Source: an uncultured Porphyromonadaceae bacterium (GTDB lineage Bacteria; Bacteroidota; Bacteroidia; Bacteroidales; Muribaculaceae). Taken from it: 64,000 bases of DNA. The stretch covers positions 1-64,000 of the forward strand of contig CAMWNP010000010.1 in the NCBI GenBank assembly GCA_947175645.1, written 5' to 3'. Position numbers and translations under genes: made by a program. This document shows positions 1-7,869 of the stretch, in pieces; position 1 is the first letter of the stretch, and every line of letters begins with the position of its first letter. Under the pieces are notes generated by a model, which searched no databases, was not told the DNA's origin, and saw only the letters and a program-made list of their open reading frames with translations.

Positions 1-2
1 TG

Positions 3-491
3 CTTGAAGGACGACCGCACATGAATCCCGGTATTTTCAAAACGAAGAACAACCGTGCCGGAATGACTGAGTTTGTGGATCATAAACTTGTGAAAGGAAC
101 CCTATCGCAAGGCTTCAAATATTATGCGGCTTTGACCGATCCTTTTGCGAGAGCGATATTCATGATGTTCATGATAAGCGAAGTGCATCCATTCAATGAC
201 GGCAACGGACGCATTGCCCGTGTGATGATGAATGCAGAACTTGTGCGTGCCGACCAGTCACGTATCATTGTCCCGACTGTTTTTCGAGAGGATTATATCC
301 TTGCCTTACGAAAACTAACCAGACACAAAGACCCTTTGGCATACATCAATGTAATGACCAAACTACATCAGTTCAGCGATAATCTCTATGGTACAGATTT
401 TACCGAGTTAAAGAACTACCTTGCAGCCTGCAACGCATACGAAGAGCCATCGCAAGCAAAACTTCAAATAATAGATAGGTCTTTTATCTGA
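3..491 (+). CDS. Fic-domain protein, C-terminal part (5' end outside window)
   Basis: The frame is open from the first complete codon of the window, so the true start lies upstream and only about 163 C-terminal residues are present. The core Fic motif HPFNDGNGRIAR is complete (HxFx[D/E]GNGRxxR). It is preceded by the usual region containing LVKG and a helix with FMMFMISEVHP. Fic enzymes transfer AMP or another nucleotide phosphate onto Ser, Thr or Tyr hydroxyls of target proteins; the motif His is the base and the Asn/Gly/Arg loop holds ATP. After the Fic core come about 90 residues, as in larger Fic/DOC proteins that carry an accessory C-terminal domain. An inhibitory helix or an antitoxin partner cannot be judged because the 5' part is missing. 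Family call is firm; the target is unknown. Confidence 0.88.
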   Translation, partial: LEGRPHMNPGIFKTKNNRAGMTEFVDHKLVKGTLSQGFKYYAALTDPFARAIFMMFMISEVHPFNDGNGRIARVMMNAELVRADQSRIIVPTVFREDYILALRKLTRHKDPLAYINVMTKLHQFSDNLYGTDFTELKNYLAACNAYEEPSQAKLQIIDRSFI

Positions 492-506
492 AAAATCAAA
501 GACGGT

Positions 507-548
507 GTGTCATAATAGGCCGTCAGTGTCGTTGCTTTCGGAATTCGG
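507..548. repeat. 42-bp intergenic repeat, copy 1
   Basis: This stretch matches 31614-31655 at 38 of 42 positions and includes the shared core TCGTTGCTTTCGGAATTCGG. Both copies lie between convergent genes and both are followed by an arm of the TGTGTCAAAA hairpin family (here 587-603). GACGG at 501-505 can pair with CCGTC at 520-524. Probably a dispersed non-coding element of this genome; no gene is seen in 492-638. Confidence 0.7.
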
Positions 549-586
549 ACTCAGCGCCTAACATCTGACCTATTCTGATAAACCTT

Positions 587-603
587 AAGAGGCTGTGTCA
601 AAA
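587..603. repeat. Single arm of dispersed TGTGTCAAAA hairpin family
   Basis: The 17-mer AAGAGGCTGTGTCAAAA recurs exactly, in inverse orientation, at 40923-40939. Related complete hairpins lie at 31731-31777 and 43458-43500. Only one arm is present here, between the convergent Fic gene and lipoprotein gene. Confidence 0.65.
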
Positions 604-638
604 TGAAATGTTTCTGAGGCAGCCTCCTGTGGGTTTAC

Positions 639-899
639 TTATTCCTCTTCTTCAGGAATGTTGTTGACAACGAGGTCAAAGGCCTTTTCGGAGAAGGCTG
701 TAAGAATTTTTGCCTGATCTTCCTGAGGGAGCGTTTCCAGATACTCGTTGAGTTCCTTATCATCGCCCAGTCCGGAGAGTTGCTCTATGCTTTGACATTT
801 GTCGATACGCTCGAGAATACCTTCAACGCTCTGCTGCTGTTTGCATGCAGCGAAAGAGAGTGAGAGCAGGAGTGCGGCTACCGCAATGTATTTTTTCAT
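639..899 (-). CDS. Small lipoprotein, unknown function
   Basis: The gene encodes 86 residues. The N-terminus is a lipoprotein signal: MKK, a hydrophobic stretch, then the loose Bacteroidales lipobox SFAAC (Cys19). The mature part is short and acidic and ends in EEEE. It has two predicted helical segments around ILERIDKCQSIEQL and LPQEDQAKILTAF. It starts 10 bp downstream of panB on the same strand and is probably cotranscribed from the panB promoter, although no functional link is evident. I do not recognise a named family. Confidence 0.75.
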   Translation of the reverse strand: MKKYIAVAALLLSLSFAACKQQQSVEGILERIDKCQSIEQLSGLGDDKELNEYLETLPQEDQAKILTAFSEKAFDLVVNNIPEEEE

Positions 900-909
900 A
901 ATCTTCAGT

Positions 910-1731
910 TTAATATTGCTCGTTCTGATTGGGGAAATCTCCTGATTTCACATCACTTACATAAGCGCTCACGGCATTGGTGACAACAGATGCGAGATCG
1001 GCATAACGGCGGAGGAATTTTGGTGAGAAACCCTGGTTCATGCCGAGCATATCTTCCCAAACGAGCACCTGCCCGTCGCAGCCGTTACCTGCACCGATAC
1101 CGATGGTGGGGACAGTCAGTTTCTCTGAAACCCGACGTGCGAGGTCAGCGGGAATTTTTTCCAGCACCACCGCGAAGCAACCGAGTTTCTGCAGGAGAAG
1201 GGCATCGTCGATCAGTTTCTGCGCTTCGGTATCTTCCTTAGCGCGTACGCCGTAAGTTCCGAAAACGTTGATAGACTGGGGGGTGAGTCCCAGGTGTCCC
1301 ATAACGGGTATGCCTGCTTTGACCAGCGTACTGACTGAGTCAGCGATTTCCTCGCCACCTTCAATCTTGACGGCTTCCGCTCCGGATTCTTTCAGCACAC
1401 GAACCGCTGAACGCAGAGCCATCATGGGGTCGCCCTGGTAGGTTCCGAATGGGAGGTCGCAGACCACAAGCGCACGCCTTGCACCTTTAGCCACACCTTT
1501 GGCAAAGGTTATCATTTCGTCAAGAGTGATTGGAATAGTTGTTTCGTTACCGAGCATAACGTTAGATGCCGAGTCACCGATGAGGATTGCATCAATACCT
1601 GCCTGATCCATCAGCGACGCGATGGTGTAGTCGTAGGCGGTGAGCATGGATATTTTTTCGCCACGCTGTTTCATTTCGGCAAAACGTGCCGTAGTCACTT
1701 TCTTCTTATTGTCTACAGTATTGGTTGACAT
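910..1731 (-). CDS. panB: 3-methyl-2-oxobutanoate hydroxymethyltransferase
   Basis: This 273-residue protein has the length and motifs of PanB. The enzyme transfers a hydroxymethyl group from 5,10-methylene-tetrahydrofolate to 2-oxoisovalerate, giving ketopantoate, the first committed step of pantothenate and CoA synthesis in the cytoplasm. Visible family features are LTAYDYTIASLMDQAGID near the N-terminus, LIGDSASNVMLG (metal and substrate loop), AVKIEGG around residue 120, MGHLGLTPQS, and GIGAGNGCDGQVLVWEDMLG near the C-terminus. The fold is a TIM barrel. The start is the ATG at 1731-1729, about 50 bp below a well-formed promoter. The rest of the pantothenate pathway is not in the window. 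Confidence 0.96.
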   Translation of the reverse strand: MSTNTVDNKKKVTTARFAEMKQRGEKISMLTAYDYTIASLMDQAGIDAILIGDSASNVMLGNETTIPITLDEMITFAKGVAKGARRALVVCDLPFGTYQGDPMMALRSAVRVLKESGAEAVKIEGGEEIADSVSTLVKAGIPVMGHLGLTPQSINVFGTYGVRAKEDTEAQKLIDDALLLQKLGCFAVVLEKIPADLARRVSEKLTVPTIGIGAGNGCDGQVLVWEDMLGMNQGFSPKFLRRYADLASVVTNAVSAYVSDVKSGDFPNQNEQY

Positions 1732-1777
1732 AATCTGATAAATTAATTAGGGGCAATCACAGCCCTGAAAAACGGTG

Positions 1778-1809
1778 CAAATTTACCCAACAAAATTTAT
1801 TCAGACAAA
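1778..1809 (-). promoter_or_regulatory. Promoter of panB operon
   Basis: On the minus strand, TTTG (1809-1806), a 20-bp spacer and TAAATTTG (1785-1778) fit the Bacteroidota consensus TTTG-N19/21-TAnnTTTG. The panB ATG lies about 46 bp downstream. Confidence 0.7.
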
Positions 1810-1878
1810 TAATTTTTGAAATAATGACGGAAAGTGGCTGCCGCAGAGATCTAACCGGTCACGTCCATCCGGGGCGTT

Positions 1879-2133
1879 TCATATCTTCACCAGTTGCCAG
1901 ATGGTGATGTCTGTAAGGATCATGAGGATGAGGAGAATCCATGCCACGGCTTTGCGTTCAAGGCGGTAGCATTGCCAGGAGAGGAATGCGGCCACTATTA
2001 TGTAGACGGGATAGAAGAAGATGAAGTATTTTTTGAATTCGTAGCCTTCGGTGGCCGCTGAAATCATCAGCGGAGTTGACAATGCCGGGAGAGCGGCGAG
2101 AATGACAAGGATGTAGAAATATTTATTTTTCAT
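1879..2133 (-). CDS. Small three-helix membrane protein, unknown
   Basis: An 84-residue protein starting MKNKYFYILVILAAL. Three hydrophobic segments (about residues 4-26, 36-54 and 64-82) suggest three membrane helices with short loops. The ATG at 2133-2131 overlaps the end of the epimerase gene by 11 bp, which supports translational coupling. A longer reading from 2220 would overlap the epimerase by about 100 bp and lacks support. It is the last gene of the glgB-GT4-epimerase operon. No family is recognised; a role in the same envelope or glycan pathway is only inferred from position. Confidence 0.65.
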   Translation of the reverse strand: MKNKYFYILVILAALPALSTPLMISAATEGYEFKKYFIFFYPVYIIVAAFLSWQCYRLERKAVAWILLILMILTDITIWQLVKI

Positions 2134-3151
2134 TCTTCGTTCTGAGATATTCTTTGACGGTTTCACGTATTCCTGTGCGGAGGTCGAAACGGGGTGTAAA
2201 GTTGAAGTCGCGCCGGGCATCCGATATATCGGCGGTCCAGTTGCGTTGTTTCATGATTTTGTATTTGTCGCGGTTGAGGGTGGTGGGCTTGACCATAATT
2301 TTGCCATATTTCTCGGCAACGAAGGATGCGGCATAGAGGGCCCATAAGGGGAGTTTGACCGGTATCACGAACGATTTGCCTAACTCTTCGGCTACGATTT
2401 TGCGGAACTCTTTCTGGGTGTAGGCGCGATCCTCTGAGATGATGTATTTTTTGCGTACTGCTGAGGGAGATTCCAGGGCGAGGAACATGGCGTCGACAAG
2501 ATCCTCCACATAGATGAAAGTAAGCAACTGTTTGCGGAATCCTACACCGAAGTCGAAGTGGCGGTCGATGGACTGAATCATCATAAGGTAGTCTTTTTCG
2601 TGGGGACCGTAGACACCTGTGGGGCGGAATATCAGATAGGGTATGCCGCTCATTGTTTCCAGATAAGATTCGGACTGCACTTTAGAGAGTCCGTAAGCGG
2701 TATTGGGGTCAGCGGGTGTGTTGGAGTCAGCGGGTGTGTAGTTTTTCTCATCGTACGGACCTACGGCACTGAGGCTGCTCATGTAGAGGAATTTTTCCGG
2801 AACGAGCGATGTTTCCTTCAGGAGTTCAACGAATCTTCGTAGATATATGAAGTTTATCCGCTTGAAATCAAGGAAGTTGGAGCATTTGGTTGCTCCGAGA
2901 TTGTAGATGATGTAGTTCCACTTTTCACCTTCCGGAAGAGCCGATGTGAGGGTTGCGCGCATCTGTTCAACATCGTCATAGTCAAGTACCACGAATTTCA
3001 GTCGGGAATCCGATAGATAGCGTCGGGAAGTCGTTTCTCTCACCGCCACCCAAGTGTCGTAGCCAAGTTCGAGCGCTTTTTGTGCTATGAATCCGCCGAT
3101 GAAACCACCGGCGCCTACAATCAGTAATTTTTTATCCGGCATATTGGTCAA
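2123..3151 (-). CDS. NAD-dependent epimerase/dehydratase family protein
   Basis: A 342-residue extended short-chain dehydrogenase/reductase. The N-terminal Rossmann motif is GAGGFIGGFIA (about residues 13-23). The catalytic YxxxK appears as YGLSK near residue 153, with an upstream MSSLSAVG Ser. These proteins change or reduce nucleotide sugars or related substrates with bound NAD(P). The fairly long C-terminal substrate domain contains FIYVEDLVDAMFLAL, typical of the family, but the substrate cannot be told. The gene overlaps the upstream glycosyltransferase by 20 bp, so the two are probably coupled. The start at 3151 gives the complete Rossmann fold. Confidence 0.88.
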   Translation of the reverse strand: MTNMPDKKLLIVGAGGFIGGFIAQKALELGYDTWVAVRETTSRRYLSDSRLKFVVLDYDDVEQMRATLTSALPEGEKWNYIIYNLGATKCSNFLDFKRINFIYLRRFVELLKETSLVPEKFLYMSSLSAVGPYDEKNYTPADSNTPADPNTAYGLSKVQSESYLETMSGIPYLIFRPTGVYGPHEKDYLMMIQSIDRHFDFGVGFRKQLLTFIYVEDLVDAMFLALESPSAVRKKYIISEDRAYTQKEFRKIVAEELGKSFVIPVKLPLWALYAASFVAEKYGKIMVKPTTLNRDKYKIMKQRNWTADISDARRDFNFTPRFDLRTGIRETVKEYLRTKNEK

Positions 3152-4286
3152 TTGCTTTGTGATAGGTTTGGATTATTCCCTCCGCGCAGTTGCGGTGGGA
3201 GAATCGGGCGATATGTTTCCGACCTTCCTCCACCAGAAAGGTGCGGAGGTCGTCAGATTCGATTATTTCAAGGGCGCGCGATGCGAATTCGTCAACGTCG
3301 TCGCAATCGACAGCGGGGGCATGTTCTCCTGCCGCTTCCTCCAGGCATGACCCTTTACCAACGATGACAGGGGTGCCTGCGGATATTGATTCAATGACCG
3401 GTATTCCGAATCCTTCGAAGCGTGAGGGGTAGGAGGAGAGGATGGCTCCGGCGTATAGGGGAGGGAAGTCTGAGAAAGGTATGCCGCTGAGGATGTGGAT
3501 TCTTTCTGAGAGCCCGTTTTGAGCGGCATAGCGCATTATTTTGTCGGCGTAGCCCCGTGCATTCCTTCCTACGAGCACCAGATGGATGTCACCGGGGAGT
3601 TGGGGGAGCGCTTGAGCGGTGAGCATCTGGTTCTTTCGTTCTTCTATGGTACCGACACCGATGATGTAAGGGTGGGAGAGACCATATTTCCGTTTTACCT
3701 CCCGGATCTGTTCCGGTGCTACGGGACGTTGAAACTGAGCGTCACATCCCTGGTAGACCACATCGATTTTTTCCGGCGGGATATTGTAGAACTGCATTAT
3801 GTCATGACGAGTCTGCTCGCTGATTGCAATCACACGTGTGGCGAGTTCAGCGGCGCGCCGGAATTTGTAGTCGTAGATTTTGCGGTCTACGGGTTTGTAG
3901 TATTGCGGGAAGCGGCGGAATATGAGGTCATGAATGGTTACCACTGACGGCACGCCGGCTTTGTGGATATTAAGGGGGAGTTCGTTACTGAGTCCGTGGT
4001 AGAGTGATGCCCCGTCGTTCCTCAGGCGTGAAGTCACACCCCAGGTGCGCCAGAAAGAGCCTGTCAGGCGCGCCATCGGACCGGGAGGAGTCACAACCTT
4101 GTTCGCAGGATTCTCCAGCAGAGGAATCACCGGCGGAATCTTGGGCAACTTAGGGGTGTAGAGCAGGTATTTCCACTCAGGTTTGGTGAGGTAGAGCAAT
4201 TCGAGTACCAGCCGGCTGTAGTTTCCCAGACCGGTGAAATTGTTGAAGGCGCGTTTGGCATCGAATGCCACGGCATTAATCTCCAT
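3132..4286 (-). CDS. Glycosyltransferase, family 4 (GT-B fold)
   Basis: A 384-residue cytosolic or membrane-associated glycosyltransferase. The C-terminal domain has the GT4 signature EGFGIPVIES (about residues 292-301) with the retaining-enzyme Glu pair, preceded by SSYPSRF and GVGTIEERKN. The N-terminal domain contains LGNYSR and TIHDLIFRRFP, typical of mannosyl- and related transferases of this family. It uses an activated sugar nucleotide; donor and acceptor are not evident. It lies 11 bp downstream of glgB and overlaps the epimerase, so all three form one operon. The link to glgB may indicate a role in storage or surface glycan synthesis, but no glycogen synthase or phosphorylase is in the window. 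Confidence 0.9.
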   Translation of the reverse strand: MEINAVAFDAKRAFNNFTGLGNYSRLVLELLYLTKPEWKYLLYTPKLPKIPPVIPLLENPANKVVTPPGPMARLTGSFWRTWGVTSRLRNDGASLYHGLSNELPLNIHKAGVPSVVTIHDLIFRRFPQYYKPVDRKIYDYKFRRAAELATRVIAISEQTRHDIMQFYNIPPEKIDVVYQGCDAQFQRPVAPEQIREVKRKYGLSHPYIIGVGTIEERKNQMLTAQALPQLPGDIHLVLVGRNARGYADKIMRYAAQNGLSERIHILSGIPFSDFPPLYAGAILSSYPSRFEGFGIPVIESISAGTPVIVGKGSCLEEAAGEHAPAVDCDDVDEFASRALEIIESDDLRTFLVEEGRKHIARFSHRNCAEGIIQTYHKAIDQYAG

Positions 4287-4297
4287 CAGCGGCAGTG

Positions 4298-6343
4298 TTA
4301 TTTTTTACGTTTGGGAGCCTGGCGCACCAACCGGAGAACCTGGGCCGACCGGGCGGGCAGATATAGTTTGAGCCACTCTTTCCCTGTGGGTTTATACAGG
4401 GGGTCAGTGATGGTGAGATGTTCAACTTTCATGTCGATGTTACCGAAACCACCGAATTCCGGGGCGTCTGACGAGAGAACCGGACGATACTTGCCGGCAG
4501 GGGCGAGTATACCGTAGTCAGTGAATGATTTGAAAGGGTTGAAGTTGAACACGAACACCAGCGATCCACGCCGGAAAGCGAGAACCTGGTCATCATCTTT
4601 CTCCCATAGTTTTTCTATTGTGAGACCCTGGAAGTTATTTACTCCGGAGATGAGTTCGACCATGGCGTTGTCAAAGTTATTGAGGTACTTGTACTGGAGA
4701 TCCTCCCGGTCAACGAGATCCCACTGGCGGCGGGCATATTTGTAACTCCATCCGTTCCCCTCGCGTGGGAAATCAATCCATTCCGGGTGTCCGAATTCGT
4801 TGCCCATGAAGTTGAGGTATCCGCCGTTGATGGTTGCTATTGTAACCAACCTTATAAGTTTGTGCAGGGCAATGCCTCGGGCCACGGTCATGTCGTTGTC
4901 GCCCACCATCATGTGCCAGTACATCTTGTCGTCGATAAGGCGGAATATGACGGTTTTGTCACCTACCAGCGCCTGGTCGTGGCTCTCCACGTAACTTATT
5001 GTCTTTTCATCATCGCGGCGGTTGGTGAGTTCCCAGAATATGGATGTGGGATGCCAGTCCTCATCCTTTTTCTCCTTGAGTGTCTTGATCCAGTAGTCCG
5101 GTATACCCATTGCCATCCGGTAGTCGAACCCTATGCCACCCTCCTTGAACGGAAGAGCGAGCCCGGGCATGCCGCTCATTTCCTCGGCGATGGTTATTGC
5201 GTGGGGGTTCATCTGATGTATGAGAATATTTGCGAGGGTGAGGTATGTGATGGCGTTGGTGTCCTGCCCTCCGTTGTAGTAGTCATCGTATGTGGAGAAA
5301 GCCTGTCCGAGCCCGTGATTGTAGTAGAGCATGGAGGTGACGCCATCGAACCGGAAACCGTCGAAATGAAATTCCTCGAGCCAGTATTTGCAGTTTGAGA
5401 GAAGGAAGTGGAGCACTTCGTTCTTTCCGTAGTCGAAACACAGGGAGTCCCAGGCTGGATGTTCCCTACGTCCGTCGCCATAGAAATAGAGATCGTAAGA
5501 ACCGTCGAGCCGTCCGAGGCCTTCGTTTTCATTCTTCACGGCGTGGGAGTGGACTATGTCCATGATGACTGCTATTCCCATGGAGTGTGCTTCGTTGATC
5601 AGAGCCTTCAGTTGCTCAGGAGTGCCGAACCGGCTGGAGGGTGCGAAGAAACTTGACACGTGGTAGCCGAACGAACCGTAGTAGGGGTGTTCCTGAATAG
5701 CCATTATCTGGATAGCATTGTAGCCGTCGGCGGCTATGCGCGGGAGCACGTTCAACCGGAACTCGTCGTAGGTTCCAACGTCTTCTTTCTGCTGAGCCAT
5801 GCCTATGTGACATTCATAGATCAGGAGCGGTTTGACATCGGGGATGAAGCCGGAATCAGTCCACGTGAATTCTTCTTCAGGAGCCCATACCTGTGCCGAG
5901 AAAAGGTGACTGACCGGGTCCTGAACCACGCGTGTGGCATAGGCGGGTATGCGTTCACCCTGGCCGCCGGGCCAGGTGACCAGCATCTTGTAGAAGTCGC
6001 CATGGCGGAGAGCCTTGGCAGGAAGAGTTATTTCCCATACTCCGTCAGATCCCGGAACCGGCTTGAGGGCGTAACCCTCCAGAGCATTCCATCCGGAGAA
6101 GTCACCTATCAGATTTATTGATGATGCGTTGGGCGCCCATTCGCGGAAAACCCACTTACCGTCAGGTTGCCGGTGAAGCCCGAAATATTTGTGGGCGTTA
6201 GCGAAATCTGTCAGTGAGCCGGCGCTGACGGTGAGGTCGGCTTCTTTACGCAGGACATCCTGATGGCGTCCCTCTATTGCCTCAGCAAAAGGTTGCAGCC
6301 AGGGATCGTTCTGCAAAATTCCCAGGGTTTTCTGTTTTTTCAT
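4298..6343 (-). CDS. glgB: 1,4-alpha-glucan branching enzyme
   Basis: A 681-residue GH13 branching enzyme that forms alpha-1,6 branches in glycogen by cutting alpha-1,4 chains and transferring them. An N-terminal CBM48-like domain (about 55-150, with FREWAPNASSINLIGDF) precedes the catalytic barrel. Visible catalytic regions are DIVHSH, GFRFDGVTSM with the nucleophile Asp (about 333), IAEEMSG with the acid/base Glu (about 388), and YVESHDQALVGD with the conserved Asp. The C-terminal all-beta domain follows. Length and the motif set resemble the eukaryote-type (GH13_8) branching enzymes common in Bacteroidales. It is the first gene of a four-gene minus-strand operon, with a promoter box at 6463-6456. 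Confidence 0.95.
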   Translation of the reverse strand: MKKQKTLGILQNDPWLQPFAEAIEGRHQDVLRKEADLTVSAGSLTDFANAHKYFGLHRQPDGKWVFREWAPNASSINLIGDFSGWNALEGYALKPVPGSDGVWEITLPAKALRHGDFYKMLVTWPGGQGERIPAYATRVVQDPVSHLFSAQVWAPEEEFTWTDSGFIPDVKPLLIYECHIGMAQQKEDVGTYDEFRLNVLPRIAADGYNAIQIMAIQEHPYYGSFGYHVSSFFAPSSRFGTPEQLKALINEAHSMGIAVIMDIVHSHAVKNENEGLGRLDGSYDLYFYGDGRREHPAWDSLCFDYGKNEVLHFLLSNCKYWLEEFHFDGFRFDGVTSMLYYNHGLGQAFSTYDDYYNGGQDTNAITYLTLANILIHQMNPHAITIAEEMSGMPGLALPFKEGGIGFDYRMAMGIPDYWIKTLKEKKDEDWHPTSIFWELTNRRDDEKTISYVESHDQALVGDKTVIFRLIDDKMYWHMMVGDNDMTVARGIALHKLIRLVTIATINGGYLNFMGNEFGHPEWIDFPREGNGWSYKYARRQWDLVDREDLQYKYLNNFDNAMVELISGVNNFQGLTIEKLWEKDDDQVLAFRRGSLVFVFNFNPFKSFTDYGILAPAGKYRPVLSSDAPEFGGFGNIDMKVEHLTITDPLYKPTGKEWLKLYLPARSAQVLRLVRQAPKRKK

Positions 6344-6455
6344 GAGCGTTGAGGAAAAATGATGGGCAGATGTTAAGAAGTTTAATCTCAGTCAGTAGAT
6401 GGTTGTTACTCAGGTCAATTCCGGGTGAAAAATACAATCAACATCTACTTAATTA

Positions 6456-6463
6456 CAAAGGTA
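6456..6463 (-). promoter_or_regulatory. Probable -7 box of the glgB operon promoter
   Basis: TACCTTTG on the minus strand (6463-6456) matches the TAnnTTTG consensus. A -33 TTTG is not clear; a T-rich stretch is at the expected distance. The glgB ATG lies about 113 bp downstream. Confidence 0.5.
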
Positions 6464-6518
6464 CAACTCAGAAGTGAAAGAAAAAGTTAATTTAGAAAAA
6501 TTAACAGTAGTGTGAGAT

Positions 6519-6614
6519 TGGCGATTCCATTGGATTTTGTCCGAAATCAGTGGATTATTCCGTTGGATTTTGTCTGATTTTGGTGGATTATTCCGTTGGA
6601 TTTTTGCAAAACGT
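6519..6614. repeat. 33-bp minisatellite, about three units
   Basis: The region contains about three units of 33 bp. Unit 2 begins at 6552 and unit 3 at 6585, each starting GGATTATTCCGTTGGATTTT; the first unit is partial and diverged. On the minus strand it would read as an 11-residue repeat (KIQRNNP..SD), but there is no sign of a real gene. It marks the left part of the accessory island. Confidence 0.75.
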
Positions 6615-6660
6615 TGATTATTGGGGAAGCAAGGCACCGCACATTATAGAATATTTATGC

Positions 6661-6720
6661 AACATTTTGCGTAAAGTGTACAAAACGTGGGTAAAACATT
6701 TTGTAGTTCTTGCCAAAAGT
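6661..6720 (+). repeat. 60-bp island-flanking direct repeat, left copy
   Basis: It matches 8443-8502 at 54 of 60 positions, in the same orientation. Shared blocks include AAAACATTTTGTAGTTCT and GCCAAAAGT. The copies bracket the three AT-rich genes at 7070-8283, 1.78 kb apart. It could be an IS end remnant, a dispersed repeat or a recombination scar. Confidence 0.8.
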
Positions 6721-6802
6721 TGGTATTTGCGCTAAAAGAGTATCTCAAAATATTTCATCAATTAATAAATATTTTGCTTATTCAAAAATTATTAGTAATT
6801 TA

Positions 6803-6832
6803 GTCCCGAATTAATGCGCATTAATTCGGGAC
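6803..6832. repeat. Perfect 30-bp palindrome
   Basis: The left half is GTCCCGAATTAATGC and the right half is its exact reverse complement, with no spacer. It is not followed by a T run, so it is not a typical intrinsic terminator. It lies in the 726-bp gene-free stretch upstream of the three island genes. Confidence 0.85.
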
Positions 6833-6919
6833 ATTGTTAAACATGAGGCGTTATGTCTTCTGCTTGTAGATGAAAAGCGTAGGAAACTTACCATCGAGAA
6901 CAAGAGAGGTCGTAATTGT

Positions 6920-6941
6920 CTCCACGTCATAAGGCGTGGAG
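6920..6941 (+). promoter_or_regulatory. Hairpin 1, possible antiterminator or IS-end hairpin
   Basis: CTCCACG (6920-6926) and CGTGGAG (6935-6941) form a perfect 7-bp stem. The AAGGCGTGG at 6931-6939 could instead pair with CCACGCCT at 7009-7016, which would break the downstream terminator hairpin. Confidence 0.5.
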
Positions 6942-6991
6942 CTGTTATATCCACTTCTATTCTCAAAGGTATTCCTACCACCTTCATCTAA

Positions 6992-7022
6992 AGGCGTGGC
7001 ATAGCAGCCCACGCCTCTTTTT
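6992..7022 (+). terminator. Intrinsic-terminator-like hairpin upstream of island genes
   Basis: AGGCGTGG (6992-6999) and CCACGCCT (7009-7016) form a perfect 8-bp stem, followed by CTTTTT (7017-7022). It lies 48 bp before the first island gene on the same strand, so it could be a leader terminator. It also resembles the subterminal hairpins of IS200/IS605 elements. Confidence 0.55.
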
Positions 7023-7069
7023 ATTAATCTCCTAAGTTGGGTTACTTAGGTATAATAAGTATATCTATA

Positions 7070-7498
7070 ATGAAAAATGTATTAATGTATTTTATGATGT
7101 TATTGACATCAACTGTTTATGTATGTGCTCAGTCGCTTAATGATTACAAATATGTGGTAATACAGCATCAGGAAGACTCAAAGAAAGATATTGAGCAAAG
7201 AATGTCAAAGGAATTTCCATTATTGGGGTTTGTTCTTCTTACAGAAGATGAGGCTGCCAAATTAAGTGAAGAAGAAGCCCAACTTTTACTTAGAGCAGAA
7301 TATCTTTGTCGTCAGAGTGCACAATGCTTGTTCAAGTTGAAACTTAAAAATAATAATGGAGACATAGTGTATGAGGATGAGCAGGTGGCGGCAGCTGGTT
7401 TCATGTCATATAAAAATGACAGACAAAGTGCAATAAAAAAGATTTTTAAGCAACTAAAGAAGCAAAACTATCAGTTCAATCCAACAGAAAAAGAATAG
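7070..7498 (+). CDS. Small exported protein, unknown
   Basis: A 142-residue protein with a signal peptide (MKNVLMYFMMLLTSTVYVCAQ, cleavage probably after CAQ), followed by NDYKYVVIQHQ. Small exported Bacteroidota proteins with a YKYVIVP-like start and a C-terminal helix rich in Lys have the same general layout; this protein ends with AIKKIFKQLKKQNYQF. I take the ATG at 7070 because it begins the signal peptide; an upstream ATG at 7037 adds residues with no signal character. Codon use is AT-rich compared with neighbouring operons. It lies in the accessory island and is probably read together with the next two genes. Function unknown. Confidence 0.65.
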   Translation: MKNVLMYFMMLLTSTVYVCAQSLNDYKYVVIQHQEDSKKDIEQRMSKEFPLLGFVLLTEDEAAKLSEEEAQLLLRAEYLCRQSAQCLFKLKLKNNNGDIVYEDEQVAAAGFMSYKNDRQSAIKKIFKQLKKQNYQFNPTEKE

Positions 7499-7528
7499 TT
7501 TGATTCTAAATTCTAACACAATATAAGT

Positions 7529-7858
7529 ATGCAAATTAATATAAACAACATGACAATTGACTGGGCGTTCAAAAAAGCATTTAAGTATCTGCCCGTTCGA
7601 CTATCCACCACCTATTTTGATGGAATTGGAGAGTGTGTATGCATTGTCGCTAATCGGGCGGAAGGAATTTCATCTGAAATAATTGAAAATCGAAATTCTG
7701 AAGTGTTCATTACAATTAACGAGCCATCACTATACAATACGATAAGAGCTGCTATTCTCAATATGGATTATTGGACTCCTAATACTCACTATAAGACTGT
7801 AAATGGTTTAGCTGACGGTGTTGCAAGAAAAATTCATTTAGATGGTATGGTATTTTAA
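7529..7858 (+). CDS. Unrecognised 109-residue protein of the island
   Basis: A 109-residue soluble protein without a signal peptide or membrane helix. It has a mixed alpha/beta look (IDWAFKKAFKYLP, VFITINEPSLYNTIRAAIL) and two Cys close together (ECVCIV). Its start codon lies 30 bp after the previous gene and its stop 11 bp before the next, so a three-gene transcript is likely. Base composition is strongly AT-rich, like its two neighbours. The size and placement would suit an immunity-type or toxin-antitoxin protein, but no family motif supports this. Function unknown. Confidence 0.6.
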   Translation: MQININNMTIDWAFKKAFKYLPVRLSTTYFDGIGECVCIVANRAEGISSEIIENRNSEVFITINEPSLYNTIRAAILNMDYWTPNTHYKTVNGLADGVARKIHLDGMVF

Positions 7859-7869
7859 TCTATATAAAT

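Noticed and set aside
2134-2220. 29-codon extension of the small membrane protein
   Set aside because: It lies inside the epimerase gene and has no membrane or signal character.
4787-5398. 203-codon plus-strand frame antisense to glgB
   Set aside because: It lies wholly inside a clear GH13 gene; its residues mirror codon bias of the real frame.
6449-6637. Minus-strand reading frame with an 11-residue repeat
   Set aside because: It is only the translation of the 33-bp minisatellite; no start context, no homologous fold, and flanks are low complexity.
6836-6990. Plus-strand open frame ending GIPTTFI, ahead of the island genes
   Set aside because: It is short, has no clear start, begins at the palindrome and overlaps the hairpins; at most a remnant.
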